Shown piece by piece: positions 23,450 to 31,781 of a stretch of DNA of 32,567 nucleotides. The stretch is from contig JAPPCV010000098.1 in assembly GCA_028824715.1 (NCBI GenBank), forward strand, positions 1 to 32,567, in the 5' to 3' direction. A model generated the notes under the pieces. That model worked only from the letters and a program-made list of their open reading frames with translations. It made no database searches and had not been told where the DNA came from. This stretch comes from Boseongicola sp. GTDB lineage: Bacteria; Pseudomonadota; Alphaproteobacteria; Rhodobacterales; Rhodobacteraceae. How positions within the stretch are numbered: the first letter of the stretch is position 1; every line of letters begins with the position of its first letter. The position numbers and the translations under genes are program-made.

Positions 23450-23620
23450 GTACTTTGGGCACCTCGGTGCCATTCTCGAGCTGCCGGATGCGCTCGGACA
23501 CGGCGGCTTCGATGGCGCGGGCCTGGTGTGCCGCGACCGAGCGGCCCTTGCGTCGCGCGGTGGTCTCCAAACGGCGCAGGGCCGACGTCCGTGCAATTTC
23601 TCGGGACGCCCCGGAGAATT
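23450..23620 (-). pseudogene. Possible remnant of a small helical protein
   Basis: One minus frame reads ASREIARTSALRRLETTARR and continues to IRQLENGTEVPKVL, a convincing helical, antitoxin-like composition. It has no start with a Shine-Dalgarno and continues into shadow-like sequence. It could be the 5' part of the same broken gene as 23140-23353 in another frame. Confidence 0.2.
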
Positions 23621-23622
23621 GC
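23593..23622. promoter_or_regulatory. Inverted repeat upstream of catabolic operon
   Basis: GCAATT at 23593 and AATTGC ending at 23622 form a 6-bp inverted repeat around a GC-rich centre, about 75 bases before the first operon gene. A weak TTGCCT-N17-CATATA promoter-like pair follows (23640-23668). This is a candidate operator/promoter. No regulator gene is encoded in the window. Confidence 0.25.
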
Positions 23623-23696
23623 AAAGGGGGGATGTCTTGTTGCCTTGAGTTCCCGGGCGGGACATATAGTTTGCCGAACGATTTCCAGGGCCGGGA

Positions 23697-24668
23697 ATGG
23701 CAGACATGACCAAGCTGAAAGGCATTTTCGCGGCGATGTGCACGCCAATGGATGACCAGGGCGACACGATAGATCTTGGACGCTACCGGGCGCACATGGA
23801 TGACATGATCGAGGCTGGCCTGCACGGGCTTGTGCTTGGTTCGGGCACGGGCGAATACGCCTATCTGTCGGACGACGAACGCCGCCGCCTGATCAAGGAA
23901 GGTGCCAAGCATGTGAACGGCCGGGTTCCGACGATTGCGCAGACTACGGCGATGAGCACGCGGGACTGCATCGAAAGCGCTCGGTTCGCGCAGGACGCGG
24001 GCGCAGATGCGCTGATGGTCCTGCCACCCTTTCTTGAGCCCCCGAACGAACGCGGCGTCATGTACCATTACACGGCGATCGCCAAGTCGGTGAGCATCCC
24101 TATCGTGATGTACAACGTCCCGGAACAGGCCGCCCCAATGACGGAAGACCTGTACCGCAGGCTGCTGGCGGTCGAGAATCTCGACTACATTAAGGACAGC
24201 TCGGGAGATTTCGTGGCGCTCCAGAAGCTGATCGGCATCGGCGGCCACGTGATGAACGGATCCGATCCCTACGCGGTCCACAGCCTGATGTCAGGATGTG
24301 TCGGCATGATTTGGGGTGCTGCGAACTTCATGCCGCACGAATGTGCGCAGCTCTATGATCTGGTTGTGGCAGGCAAGCATGCCGAAGCTCTCGCGCTATG
24401 GGACAAAATGAAGGCCATCTGTTTCTGGCTTTCCGGCAACGTGCATGACGTGGATTACCTGACGGGCGTCAAGGCGGCCACGCGCCTGACCGGCCGGGAC
24501 ATGGGCGGAGCACGCAAGCCTCTGCCTCCCGTCCCGGGTGCCGCCCGCCACGACATCAAGCTGGCGCTCAGCAAATTGCCCGTGAACCGTACCAAGGTCG
24601 ATCGGCTGGTCTGGCGTGACTGGCAGGAAGAACGTGACTGGCTCGTCCAGTCCTATCGCAACAACTGA
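23697..24668 (+). CDS. DHDPS/NAL-family aldolase or imine hydrolase
   Basis: A 323-aa (beta/alpha)8 enzyme of the dihydrodipicolinate synthase/N-acetylneuraminate lyase family. The Schiff-base lysine is K166 in YIKDSSGD and the proton-relay tyrosine Y139 in YNVPEQ. The substrate-carboxylate loop reads GSGTGEY near 48-54. It is not likely to be DapA, as it heads a catabolic operon and has an extended C-terminus (about 270-323). In hydroxyproline catabolism a member of this fold deaminates a pyrroline carboxylate before an aldehyde dehydrogenase acts, an arrangement like this one. The substrate is unknown. The ATG at 23697 is taken; one at 23706 is possible. Confidence 0.85.
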   Translation: MADMTKLKGIFAAMCTPMDDQGDTIDLGRYRAHMDDMIEAGLHGLVLGSGTGEYAYLSDDERRRLIKEGAKHVNGRVPTIAQTTAMSTRDCIESARFAQDAGADALMVLPPFLEPPNERGVMYHYTAIAKSVSIPIVMYNVPEQAAPMTEDLYRRLLAVENLDYIKDSSGDFVALQKLIGIGGHVMNGSDPYAVHSLMSGCVGMIWGAANFMPHECAQLYDLVVAGKHAEALALWDKMKAICFWLSGNVHDVDYLTGVKAATRLTGRDMGGARKPLPPVPGAARHDIKLALSKLPVNRTKVDRLVWRDWQEERDWLVQSYRNN

Positions 24669-24680
24669 GGCTTGCCCAAA

Positions 24681-26150
24681 ATGGCCGAGAACAAGAAATC
24701 CTATCCCACAAAGGCCGTGATCGGCGGAAGATCCGTCGACGCGACGGGGCGCAAGACGTTCGAAACCGTCAATCCTTCGACCGGCAAGGTCCTGGCGGAG
24801 ATCTCCGAATGCACGGCCGCCGACGTTGACAAGGCGGTGGCCGCGGCGCGCCAGGCCTTCGATGAAGGGCCTTGGCCACGGATGTCGCCAGCCGATCGCA
24901 AGACGACATTGCACCGCTTCGCGACGGTAATCGAGGCGAATGCCGACGAGCTTGCCGAACTGGAAGCCATGGAAGCGGGCAAGCCGATCGCCGATGCGCT
25001 GGGCATCGACCTGCCAGAGACGGTCGCCACGATTCGCTGGCACGCCGAAGCCGTCGACAAGATCTGCGACAAGATCACGCCATCCGGTCCCGGCACTCTT
25101 TCGATGGTGGTACGCGAGCCCATTGGCGTGGTGGCAGCGGTTCTGCCATGGAACTTTCCCGTCATGATGGCGTCCTGGAAACTTGGCCCCGCGCTTGCGG
25201 AAGGCAACACGATGGTGCTGAAGCCGGCAGAGCAGACATCGATGTCCACGATCCGCCTTGCCGAACTCGCGACCGAAGCCGGCATTCCCGACGGCGTGAT
25301 CAACGTCGTGCCCGGGTTCGGCGAAGTCGTGGGCAAGGCACTTGGCGAACACATGCAGGTTGATTGCGTCGGGTTCACGGGCTCAACGGATACCGGGCGG
25401 CTGTTCCTGCACTACGCGGCGGACTCGAACCTGAAGCGGGTCCTGCTTGAATGCGGTGGCAAGAACCCGATGATCGTCATGCCGGACGTCGAGGACCTCG
25501 ACCTTGTCGCGGACCATGCCGTGAACTCCGCTTTCTGGAACATGGGGGAGAACTGCTCGTCGAACAGCCGTCTGCTGGTACATGAGGGCCTGCACGGCGA
25601 ACTGATCGACCTGATCGTCGAGCGTGCACAGGGCTGGGTGGTCGATGATCCGCTGAAAGCAGCGTGCCGCGTTGGGCCCCTTATCGAGAAGGCACATATG
25701 GACAAGGTCCTGGGCCATGTCGAACAGGCCAAGAAGGATGGGGCCAGACTGATTCATGGCGGCAGGCGGGTGCTCGCGGAAACGGGCGGCTACTTTGTCG
25801 AGCCGACCATATTCGACGAAGTCACTCCCGAGATGCCGCTTGCACGCGAAGAGGTGTTTGGCCCGGTGCTTGCCGTCATGACCTTCAGGACGCCGGAGGA
25901 GGCCATCGCGATGGCCAATGACACCGACTACGGACTGGCGGCATCGGTGTTCGCACAGTCGAACAAGACCGCGCACAATGCGGCGCGGCAGTTGCGGGCC
26001 GGAACGGTGTCGGTCAACTGCTATGGCGAGGGCGATCAAGGCACGCCCTTCGGCGGCTACAAGCTGTCCGGATTCGGCGGGCGCGACAAGTCTCTCGCCG
26101 CCCATGACCAGTACTGCGAGTTGAAGACCGTGTGGATGGATCTCGGCTGA
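24681..26150 (+). CDS. NAD(P)-dependent aldehyde dehydrogenase
   Basis: A 489-aa ALDH-superfamily enzyme, similar to gamma-aminobutyraldehyde/PuuC-type members. Marks: PWNFP with N158, the cofactor motif GFTGSTDTG (231-239), general base E257 in ECGGKNP, catalytic C292 in the unusual context NMGENCSSNSR (commonly GQxC), and EEVFGPVL. It oxidises an aldehyde to the acid with NAD(P)+. The ATG at 24681 with GAGG at 24667-24670 is preferred over a TTG at 24672. It starts 12 bases after the aldolase-family gene, so the two are co-transcribed and probably act in sequence. Confidence 0.9.
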   Translation: MAENKKSYPTKAVIGGRSVDATGRKTFETVNPSTGKVLAEISECTAADVDKAVAAARQAFDEGPWPRMSPADRKTTLHRFATVIEANADELAELEAMEAGKPIADALGIDLPETVATIRWHAEAVDKICDKITPSGPGTLSMVVREPIGVVAAVLPWNFPVMMASWKLGPALAEGNTMVLKPAEQTSMSTIRLAELATEAGIPDGVINVVPGFGEVVGKALGEHMQVDCVGFTGSTDTGRLFLHYAADSNLKRVLLECGGKNPMIVMPDVEDLDLVADHAVNSAFWNMGENCSSNSRLLVHEGLHGELIDLIVERAQGWVVDDPLKAACRVGPLIEKAHMDKVLGHVEQAKKDGARLIHGGRRVLAETGGYFVEPTIFDEVTPEMPLAREEVFGPVLAVMTFRTPEEAIAMANDTDYGLAASVFAQSNKTAHNAARQLRAGTVSVNCYGEGDQGTPFGGYKLSGFGGRDKSLAAHDQYCELKTVWMDLG

Positions 26151-26158
26151 GGCCGACG

Positions 26159-27475
26159 ATGAAGATCAATCTGCTTCCAAAGATGGATGACAACAACGGC
26201 TGGCTGAACATCCTGTCGCCATTGCCGCCGCCCGTTTCGGCCATGGGCGAAATACAATCGGATTTCGCCATTGTCGGGGCGGGGTTTGCCGGCCTTGCCG
26301 TGGCACGTCGCCTGGGCGAGCTTCTTCCGGATTGCGGCATCATCCTGCTGGACGCCGGGCGGGTCGGAAACAACGCGGCGGGGCGCAGCTCGGGCTTTGC
26401 GATCGATCAGGCGCACAACATTCGCGCCAAGGACTTTGCCGGCGTCATTGACGCGGAACGGGAGCAGCTTTCTCTCAACCGGGCTGGTCAGCAGTACCTG
26501 CGTGAGGCGGTTCGATCTCATCGGATTCCCTGCGACTGGGACGAGGCCGGGAAGATTCATGCTGCTGCGACGGATCGCGGAGCCTCCAGGCTGAAGGCAT
26601 ATGCCAAGGCGCTGGATCTTCTTGGCGCGGAGCATGACTGGCTTGATGCCGACCGCTTGAAGGAGATCACGGGTTCGGAATTCTACATCTCCGGCCTTTA
26701 CACCCCGGGCACCATCCTGGTGCAGCCGGCCGCCCTGGTCCGCGGTCTTGCAGCGGCCTTGCCAGGCAACGTGACGCTCTTCGAAGACAGCCCGGTAACA
26801 GCGATGGAACTCGGCGACCCGCACCGGCTGACCGTGCCGAAGGCAACCGTCAAGGCGCGCACCCTGATACTGGCCAACAACGGGTTTGCCGGACAGTTCG
26901 GGTACTACCGCAAGGAGCTGCTGCCCGTTGCCACCTGGGGCAGCCTGACCCGTCCGCTGACCGGCGTTGAAGCCAGGCTGCTGGGCGGGAGGAACAGCTG
27001 GGGCGTAGTTCCTGCCGATCCTTTCGGTACCTCGGTGCGGCGAATGATCGATGGCCGGATCCTGATCCGCAACGTCTACAGCTACAACCCTGGCCTGAAT
27101 CCCGTGGAGCGGGACCGGACATGGGCGAGGGCGCGGCACGAGACATCGTTGCGCAACCGCTTCCCCATGCTGCCTGGCCTGCACTTCGACTACACCTGGG
27201 GCGGCCCCTTGTGCCTTTCCCGCAACGGCGAGCCGGTCTTCGGAGAGCTGGAGACCGACGTGTTCGGGGCTTTCTGCCTCAACGGAGTCGGGATCGTGCG
27301 CGGGACAATCTACGGAAAGCTCCTGGCGGAGCTTGTGGCGGGCGTCTCGACTCCCTTGCTTGACATCATGCTGAAAGCAGGGCGGCCATCCCGGACGCCC
27401 CCGCAGCCGTTTCTCGGCTGGGGCGTAAGGCTGAATTTCGCCAAGCGGCGCCATGACGCAGGATTGGAGATGTAG
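26159..27475 (+). CDS. FAD-dependent amine/amino-acid oxidoreductase (DadA-like)
   Basis: A 438-aa member of the glycine/D-amino-acid oxidase superfamily. The FAD-binding Rossmann motif is AIVGAGFAGLAVARRL (37-52), with LDAGRVGNNAAGRSSGF following, as in PuuB/OrdL-type oxidoreductases. The C-terminal part has the expected NGVGIVRGTIYGKLLAEL. Family members oxidise a C-N bond of a secondary or primary amine to an imine that hydrolyses to an aldehyde or keto acid plus amine. It begins 8 bases after the aldehyde-dehydrogenase stop, which fits an amine-to-aldehyde-to-acid sequence. Electron acceptor (oxygen or respiratory chain) is unknown. Confidence 0.85.
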   Translation: MKINLLPKMDDNNGWLNILSPLPPPVSAMGEIQSDFAIVGAGFAGLAVARRLGELLPDCGIILLDAGRVGNNAAGRSSGFAIDQAHNIRAKDFAGVIDAEREQLSLNRAGQQYLREAVRSHRIPCDWDEAGKIHAAATDRGASRLKAYAKALDLLGAEHDWLDADRLKEITGSEFYISGLYTPGTILVQPAALVRGLAAALPGNVTLFEDSPVTAMELGDPHRLTVPKATVKARTLILANNGFAGQFGYYRKELLPVATWGSLTRPLTGVEARLLGGRNSWGVVPADPFGTSVRRMIDGRILIRNVYSYNPGLNPVERDRTWARARHETSLRNRFPMLPGLHFDYTWGGPLCLSRNGEPVFGELETDVFGAFCLNGVGIVRGTIYGKLLAELVAGVSTPLLDIMLKAGRPSRTPPQPFLGWGVRLNFAKRRHDAGLEM

Positions 27476-27478
27476 GCA

Positions 27479-28237
27479 ATGGACCTCCTGGGCAAGACAG
27501 CCTTGGTGACTGGCGGCACCTCGGGAATCGGTGCGGCAACCGCTCGCGTGCTGGCGGAGGCCGGGGCCAAAGTTGTCGTCGCGGGACGCAACGAAAGCGC
27601 TGCCAGAGCGCTTTGCCAAGAGATTTCCAGGGAGGATCGTCAGGCGATTTACGTTCTTGGCGATGTTGTGGACCCTGCCTTCGCCGTCTCCGCAGTCAGC
27701 GAGGCGGAAAGGCGGCTCGGCGGACTGCATGTCCTTGTCAACGCCGCCGGCGTCATTGTCAGGGGCACAGCAGAAAGGACATCCGACGATGATTGGAACA
27801 GGATGCTGTCCGTTAACGTCACTGGCACGTTCTTCATGTCCCGGGCAGCGATTCCCGCGCTGCGCCGGTCCGGTGGCGGCAGCATCGTCAATCTGGGGTC
27901 CACTGCCGGGCTGGTCGGCTGTCCTGGCCTTGCAGCCTATTGCGCAAGCAAGGGTGCCATCGTCAACCTGACGCGCGCCATGGCGCTTGACCATGCCCTC
28001 GAGAGCATTCGCGTGAACGCTGTCTGTCCTGGCGCAGTTGACACGCCGATGCTGGTCTCTGGTCGCGGCGACTTGTCACCGGATCGCGTGCGCGAGGCGA
28101 ATCGTGCTTCGATTCCGCAAGGTTGGCTGCCGGGGCCGATCGAGATCGCCAATGCCATCGCGTTCCTGGCTTCAGATCTCAGCAGGCACGTCACGGGCAC
28201 GGCGTTGCCGGTCGACGGCGGGTTTGCCGCGAAATGA
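27479..28237 (+). CDS. Short-chain dehydrogenase/reductase 1
   Basis: A 252-aa classical SDR. Cofactor motif TGGTSGIG (11-18), NAAG (88-91), catalytic N113, S141, Y154 and K158 (YCASK). The C-terminus DLSRHVTGTALPVDGGF is typical. GRN at 36-38 after the second beta strand suggests NADP preference, though this is weak evidence. It probably interconverts an alcohol and a ketone in the same pathway. It starts 3 bases after the FAD gene and overlaps the next SDR by 4 bases. Confidence 0.88.
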   Translation: MDLLGKTALVTGGTSGIGAATARVLAEAGAKVVVAGRNESAARALCQEISREDRQAIYVLGDVVDPAFAVSAVSEAERRLGGLHVLVNAAGVIVRGTAERTSDDDWNRMLSVNVTGTFFMSRAAIPALRRSGGGSIVNLGSTAGLVGCPGLAAYCASKGAIVNLTRAMALDHALESIRVNAVCPGAVDTPMLVSGRGDLSPDRVREANRASIPQGWLPGPIEIANAIAFLASDLSRHVTGTALPVDGGFAAK

Positions 28238-28995
28238 GCGCCAACCTGAAAGGCAGGGTCGCCATCGTGACTGGCGGTGCGCAGGGGATCGGCCTTGCCA
28301 TTGCGCGGTCGCTGGACGAAGCGGGAACGCATGTCGTGATCGGGGACATTCAACCCTTGGATGACGACGCCCTGCATTGCCATGAACTCGACGCGACTGA
28401 CGAGGCATCCGTTGCCGCCTTCTTTGCCCACGTTCGCCAGAACCACGGCAGGCCCTCGGTGTTGGTCAACAACGCGGGCATTCTGTCCTGTGCGCCGCTT
28501 GATCGGCTGACCGTTTCGGAGTGGGACAATGTCATGGCCGTCAATTTGCGCGGGCCGTTCCTCATGGCCAGGCAATTCGCTTCCTGCTGTGCGTCGCAGG
28601 ACAACCTGGCCATAATCAACATCAGTTCGATCGAGGCATTCAGCGGCAACCCGGATCATGCCGCCTACATGACGTCCAAGGCGGGCATCAACGGCTTGAC
28701 GACTTCTCTGGCGATCGACCTCGGGCCCAGGGGCGTGCGCGTCAACGCCATCGCGCCAGGCTGGATCAAGACCGAGATGAACGAAGGGTACATGGCGCAA
28801 GTTCCTGATCGTGCTGCGGCTGAGAGGCAGCTGACCGACCTGCATCCGCTGGGACGGATTGGATCTCCTTCCGACATCGGTGATGTCGCGGTCTGGCTGG
28901 CCAGCGACCAGTCGCGATTCGTGACGGGGCAAGTCATTCGGGTCGAAGGAGGACGCATGGCGAAGCTGTCTCTCCCCGCCGCATTCAATGTCTAG
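28234..28995 (+). CDS. Short-chain dehydrogenase/reductase 2
   Basis: A 253-aa classical SDR with TGGAQGIG (13-20), D38 at the end of beta-2 (IGDIQ; an acidic residue here favours NAD), NNAG (79-82), a Ser at 131-132, Y145 and K149 (YMTSK). Its ATGA overlaps the stop of SDR 1, so the two are translationally coupled. Having one NADP-like and one NAD-like SDR side by side suggests either two different hydroxyl groups or an epimerisation by oxidation and re-reduction; this is inference. Confidence 0.88.
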   Translation: MSANLKGRVAIVTGGAQGIGLAIARSLDEAGTHVVIGDIQPLDDDALHCHELDATDEASVAAFFAHVRQNHGRPSVLVNNAGILSCAPLDRLTVSEWDNVMAVNLRGPFLMARQFASCCASQDNLAIINISSIEAFSGNPDHAAYMTSKAGINGLTTSLAIDLGPRGVRVNAIAPGWIKTEMNEGYMAQVPDRAAAERQLTDLHPLGRIGSPSDIGDVAVWLASDQSRFVTGQVIRVEGGRMAKLSLPAAFNV

Positions 28996-29004
28996 ATTCG
29001 GCGC

Positions 29005-30540
29005 ATGAGCGGCGTTCGTTCTCGGACGAAGCGGCGCGGCCGCGACGCAAGACGTGACGCCCGCATTTCAAGAGAGCCGCGGTTCATGCCGGAGACGGAC
29101 CGAGGCATCCCTTATGTGGACTTGTTGACGCCAGAGCAGGTTGACCGAATTCACCGCGAAACCATGACCCTGCTATGGGCCAAGGGCGTGGAGTTCCGAG
29201 ACGACGAAGCGGTCCGAGCGTGGCGGGACGCGGGCGCAGAGGTGCAGGGCCATCGCGTCCGGATTGATGAACCGCTGCTGATGAATCTGCTTGCGACAGC
29301 GCCCGAGAGCTACACGATGCACGCGCGCAATCCCGAAAGGTCGGTCACGCTTGGCGGGCGCAAGCAGATATTGACGCCGGCCTATGGCGCGCCGAACGTG
29401 CTCGACCTCGACGGGGTTCGCCGCGCACCCACCATTGCGGACTTCAACGACTTCGCAAAGCTGTCCCATATGTCGCCGGGCATGCAGATGTCGGGCGGCG
29501 TGCTGTGCGAGCCGTTGGACGTGCCTGTGCCCAAGCGGCACTTGCACATGGTCTACGGCCTGATCCGGCATTCCGACAAGCCCTTCATGGGCATGGTCAC
29601 CGCTCGCGAACGGGCCGAGGACAGCGTCGGCATGGCCGAAATCGTGTTTGGCAAGGACTTCGTTCACGACAACGCTGTGATGACGTCAATTGCCAACTGC
29701 AACTCGCCTCTGGTGTGGGACCAGACCATGCTGGACGCGATCAAGGTCTACGCGGCGGCAAACCAGGCGGTGCTGTTCACGCCTTTCGTTCTCAGCGGAG
29801 CCAGCACGCCGGCCAGCACGATCGGATCGCTTGTGCAGATCAGCGCCGAGGCCCTTGCCGGAATTGCGTTCTCGCAGATCATCCGTCCCGGGGCGCCAGG
29901 CGTCTTCGGGCAGTGGATCGGGGCGGTGTCGATGAAGTCGGGCGCGCCGATGGCAGGCACGCCGGAGATCGACCACATCAATCTGCTGGTTGGCCAGATG
30001 GCACGTCACTACAAGCTGCCATGGCGTTGCAGCGGTGCGTGCTCGAGTTCAAAGATCCTGGACGCCCAGGCCGGGTACGAGTCGGCGCGGAATCTCTTTG
30101 GCGCCGCGCTGGCCGGCGCCAACTTCATTCTTTCGACCGCGGGATATCTGGAAGGCGCCCTTTGCCAGAGCTTCGCGAAATTCGCGGTTGACGCCGAGCA
30201 AGCCGAAATGACGCACAGATTCTTGAAGGGAATAGATTTTTCGGAGCTTGACGACGCGTTGGCGACGATTCGCGAAGTCGAGCCCGGCGCGCACTTTCTC
30301 GGCACGAAGCACACGCTGGAACACTTCGAAGCGGCATTCATCATTCCCGAACTCATGCATCACGACAGTTACGAGCAGTGGGAGGCGGAAGGTCGGCTGG
30401 ATGCAAACGACCGCGCCGTTCGGAAGGCAAGGTCCATGCTGGCGGAATACGAGCTGCCTGACCTTGATCCGGCAATTGACGAGGAACTGCGCGACTTCAT
30501 TGCCCGGCGTGAACTCGAGATCGGCGACGCCATCATGTGA
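29005..30540 (+). CDS. Trimethylamine methyltransferase (MttB) family protein, non-pyrrolysine
   Basis: A 511-aa member of the MttB superfamily (COG5598). The basic leader RRGRDARRDARI is typical of the alphaproteobacterial members; then YVDLLTPEQVDRIHRETM, the TIM-barrel body, and LKGIDFSELDDALA. No in-frame TAG occurs, so this is a pyrrolysine-free member, the class whose characterised examples demethylate quaternary amines such as glycine betaine or proline betaine and pass the methyl to a corrinoid protein. No corrinoid protein or reactivase lies in the window. The ATG at 29005 is kept because of the typical leader, although its Shine-Dalgarno is poor; an ATG at 29089 is the alternative. 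Last gene of the operon. Confidence 0.85.
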   Translation: MSGVRSRTKRRGRDARRDARISREPRFMPETDRGIPYVDLLTPEQVDRIHRETMTLLWAKGVEFRDDEAVRAWRDAGAEVQGHRVRIDEPLLMNLLATAPESYTMHARNPERSVTLGGRKQILTPAYGAPNVLDLDGVRRAPTIADFNDFAKLSHMSPGMQMSGGVLCEPLDVPVPKRHLHMVYGLIRHSDKPFMGMVTARERAEDSVGMAEIVFGKDFVHDNAVMTSIANCNSPLVWDQTMLDAIKVYAAANQAVLFTPFVLSGASTPASTIGSLVQISAEALAGIAFSQIIRPGAPGVFGQWIGAVSMKSGAPMAGTPEIDHINLLVGQMARHYKLPWRCSGACSSSKILDAQAGYESARNLFGAALAGANFILSTAGYLEGALCQSFAKFAVDAEQAEMTHRFLKGIDFSELDDALATIREVEPGAHFLGTKHTLEHFEAAFIIPELMHHDSYEQWEAEGRLDANDRAVRKARSMLAEYELPDLDPAIDEELRDFIARRELEIGDAIM

Positions 30541-30552
30541 TCCAGACCAGCC

Positions 30553-30602
30553 GGCGCGCGGGGGCATCATTCGGCGACTGGAGCCAACCGACCCCGCGCG
30601 CC
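30553..30602 (+). terminator. Inverted repeat after the catabolic operon
   Basis: Perfect 11-bp GC arms (GGCGCGCGGGG and its complement at 30592-30602) around a 28-base loop, 13 bases after the MttB-like stop. There is no U-run; it may protect the mRNA 3' end or aid termination. The remainder to 30954 (about 350 bases) has no ORF I can support. Confidence 0.4.
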
Positions 30603-30954
30603 AAAGGTTGATCCGCAAACGGCCAGGCTTGATCGGGGCCAGGAGAACGAATCGAGACGACACAAGATTGCTGAGGGGAATGGTCGCCTTTGTGGCGTGT
30701 GCAGCCGAAAAAGTCTCGCATGGCGCCTGTCCGCGCTAGAGACCAGGCGATCCGTGTCGGCGCTTCAAGTCGCGCATGCCGCAACTCGGCACTCGGGATC
30801 TTGGCCAGATGCTCTTGCGCAATTCAAGTATGTGCGTCGGGGCGGCGGCAGCGACGTAGCCGTTGGAGCATTCGGGTCGCTACAGGGCGAGGGACACGTG
30901 CGATTGCGTCAGGTATCCGTCCTGACTCAATGTCGACGCCCCGCTGTTCCTGCC

Positions 30955-31389
30955 CTACCTGACCCGCGTCCAGGTCTGCGCCTTGCAGAAAACCAGTACG
31001 CAGCCTGAGACATTCAGTGTGTTGTCGTCCTTCACTTCCAGTTTCGAACGGTAGATCTGGCCGTCCTCGGGATTGTAGATTCGGCCCCTTGTCCACTTGC
31101 CTTCGCCGGTCTTGGTGAATCCCGACATCATTACAAGCCCGAGAAGCGGTCGGTTCCGCAACGCCTCGTTCTTGTTCTTTTCGTCGAGCTTCAGTGTGCC
31201 ATCCGCATTGTGTGGCTCGGTGAACCAGGCGATCTTGCCGCACAGCTTCTCGCCACAATGCCAAATCTCTATATGCGAATTGCCGGCTGGGGTCAGCCAT
31301 ACGCCGGCAGGGTCAGCCCTCCCGGCACCGGCAAGAAGAATCGTCGCCACAAGTCCGGCGAGAACTGTCTTCAATGGTCTCTTGATCAT
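30955..31389 (-). CDS. DUF2147 family secreted protein
   Basis: A 144-aa protein with a signal peptide (MIKRPLKTVLAGLVATILLA, cleavage near GRA-DP). The mature domain matches DUF2147: GVWLTPAGNSHIEIWHCGEKLCGKIAWF near the start, LLGLVMMSGF in the middle, W-x-x-G-x-IYNPEDG and YRSKLEV, and the end GCVLVFCKAQTWTRV with conserved Cys. The family is periplasmic and small-barrel-like, with no defined function. The ATG at 31389 has AAGGTGGA upstream and is preferred over a GTG three codons earlier. Confidence 0.85.
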   Translation of the reverse strand: MIKRPLKTVLAGLVATILLAGAGRADPAGVWLTPAGNSHIEIWHCGEKLCGKIAWFTEPHNADGTLKLDEKNKNEALRNRPLLGLVMMSGFTKTGEGKWTRGRIYNPEDGQIYRSKLEVKDDNTLNVSGCVLVFCKAQTWTRVR

Positions 31390-31781
31390 GACTTCCACCT
31401 TCGGAACCTTCCACGGAGTCTCGCCGCTGCGGCCACATTTTCTGGAACCGACGCTTGGATTCTGTCTCCGTAGTCGATGCAGGATGGCCAGCCTATGGCC
31501 AGCGCCTTGCGAGCGTAGGCGAGCCTCGCCCGGACTTCAACATGTTGCCGAACGTGGCTGCTGACCCCTGCGAGGCGCCGTCGCCCGTTTGGAGAGTCAG
31601 GATTGCGCTTTCGGCCCGATGACATTCTCTTTGGGCTTCGCTGCCATCCGACGATGAACGGCAGTGACTCGGTGAATCGGGTTCATTTGCCCGATCGAAC
31701 GTGGCGGGCCTCGTGCGGAGCGGCCAGCTTGGCCCGCTTGCTGCCAGATGCACAGGAGATCGACAAGTTCGGTGTCAGAAT
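31390..31781. other. Intergenic region, no gene seen
   Basis: About 390 bases between the DUF2147 start and the YbaK-type stop, both on the minus strand. Open frames here have shadow-like composition and no Shine-Dalgarno. The promoter of the DUF2147 gene should lie near 31390-31480. Confidence 0.5.

Noticed and set aside
23697-24668. dapA (lysine biosynthesis) for the first operon gene
   Set aside because: The Schiff-base Lys and Tyr are shared by the whole fold; the extended C-terminus and catabolic neighbours argue against lysine synthesis.
26057-27994. 645-codon minus-strand open frame
   Set aside because: Antisense to the FAD oxidoreductase and SDR 1, both with clear family motifs.
29005-30540. 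Pyrrolysine-containing MttB
   Set aside because: The frame is continuous with no in-frame TAG.
30690-31008. Plus-strand small ORFs after the operon
   Set aside because: Arg/Ser/Cys-rich composition, overlapping frames, no Shine-Dalgarno and overlap with the DUF2147 gene end.
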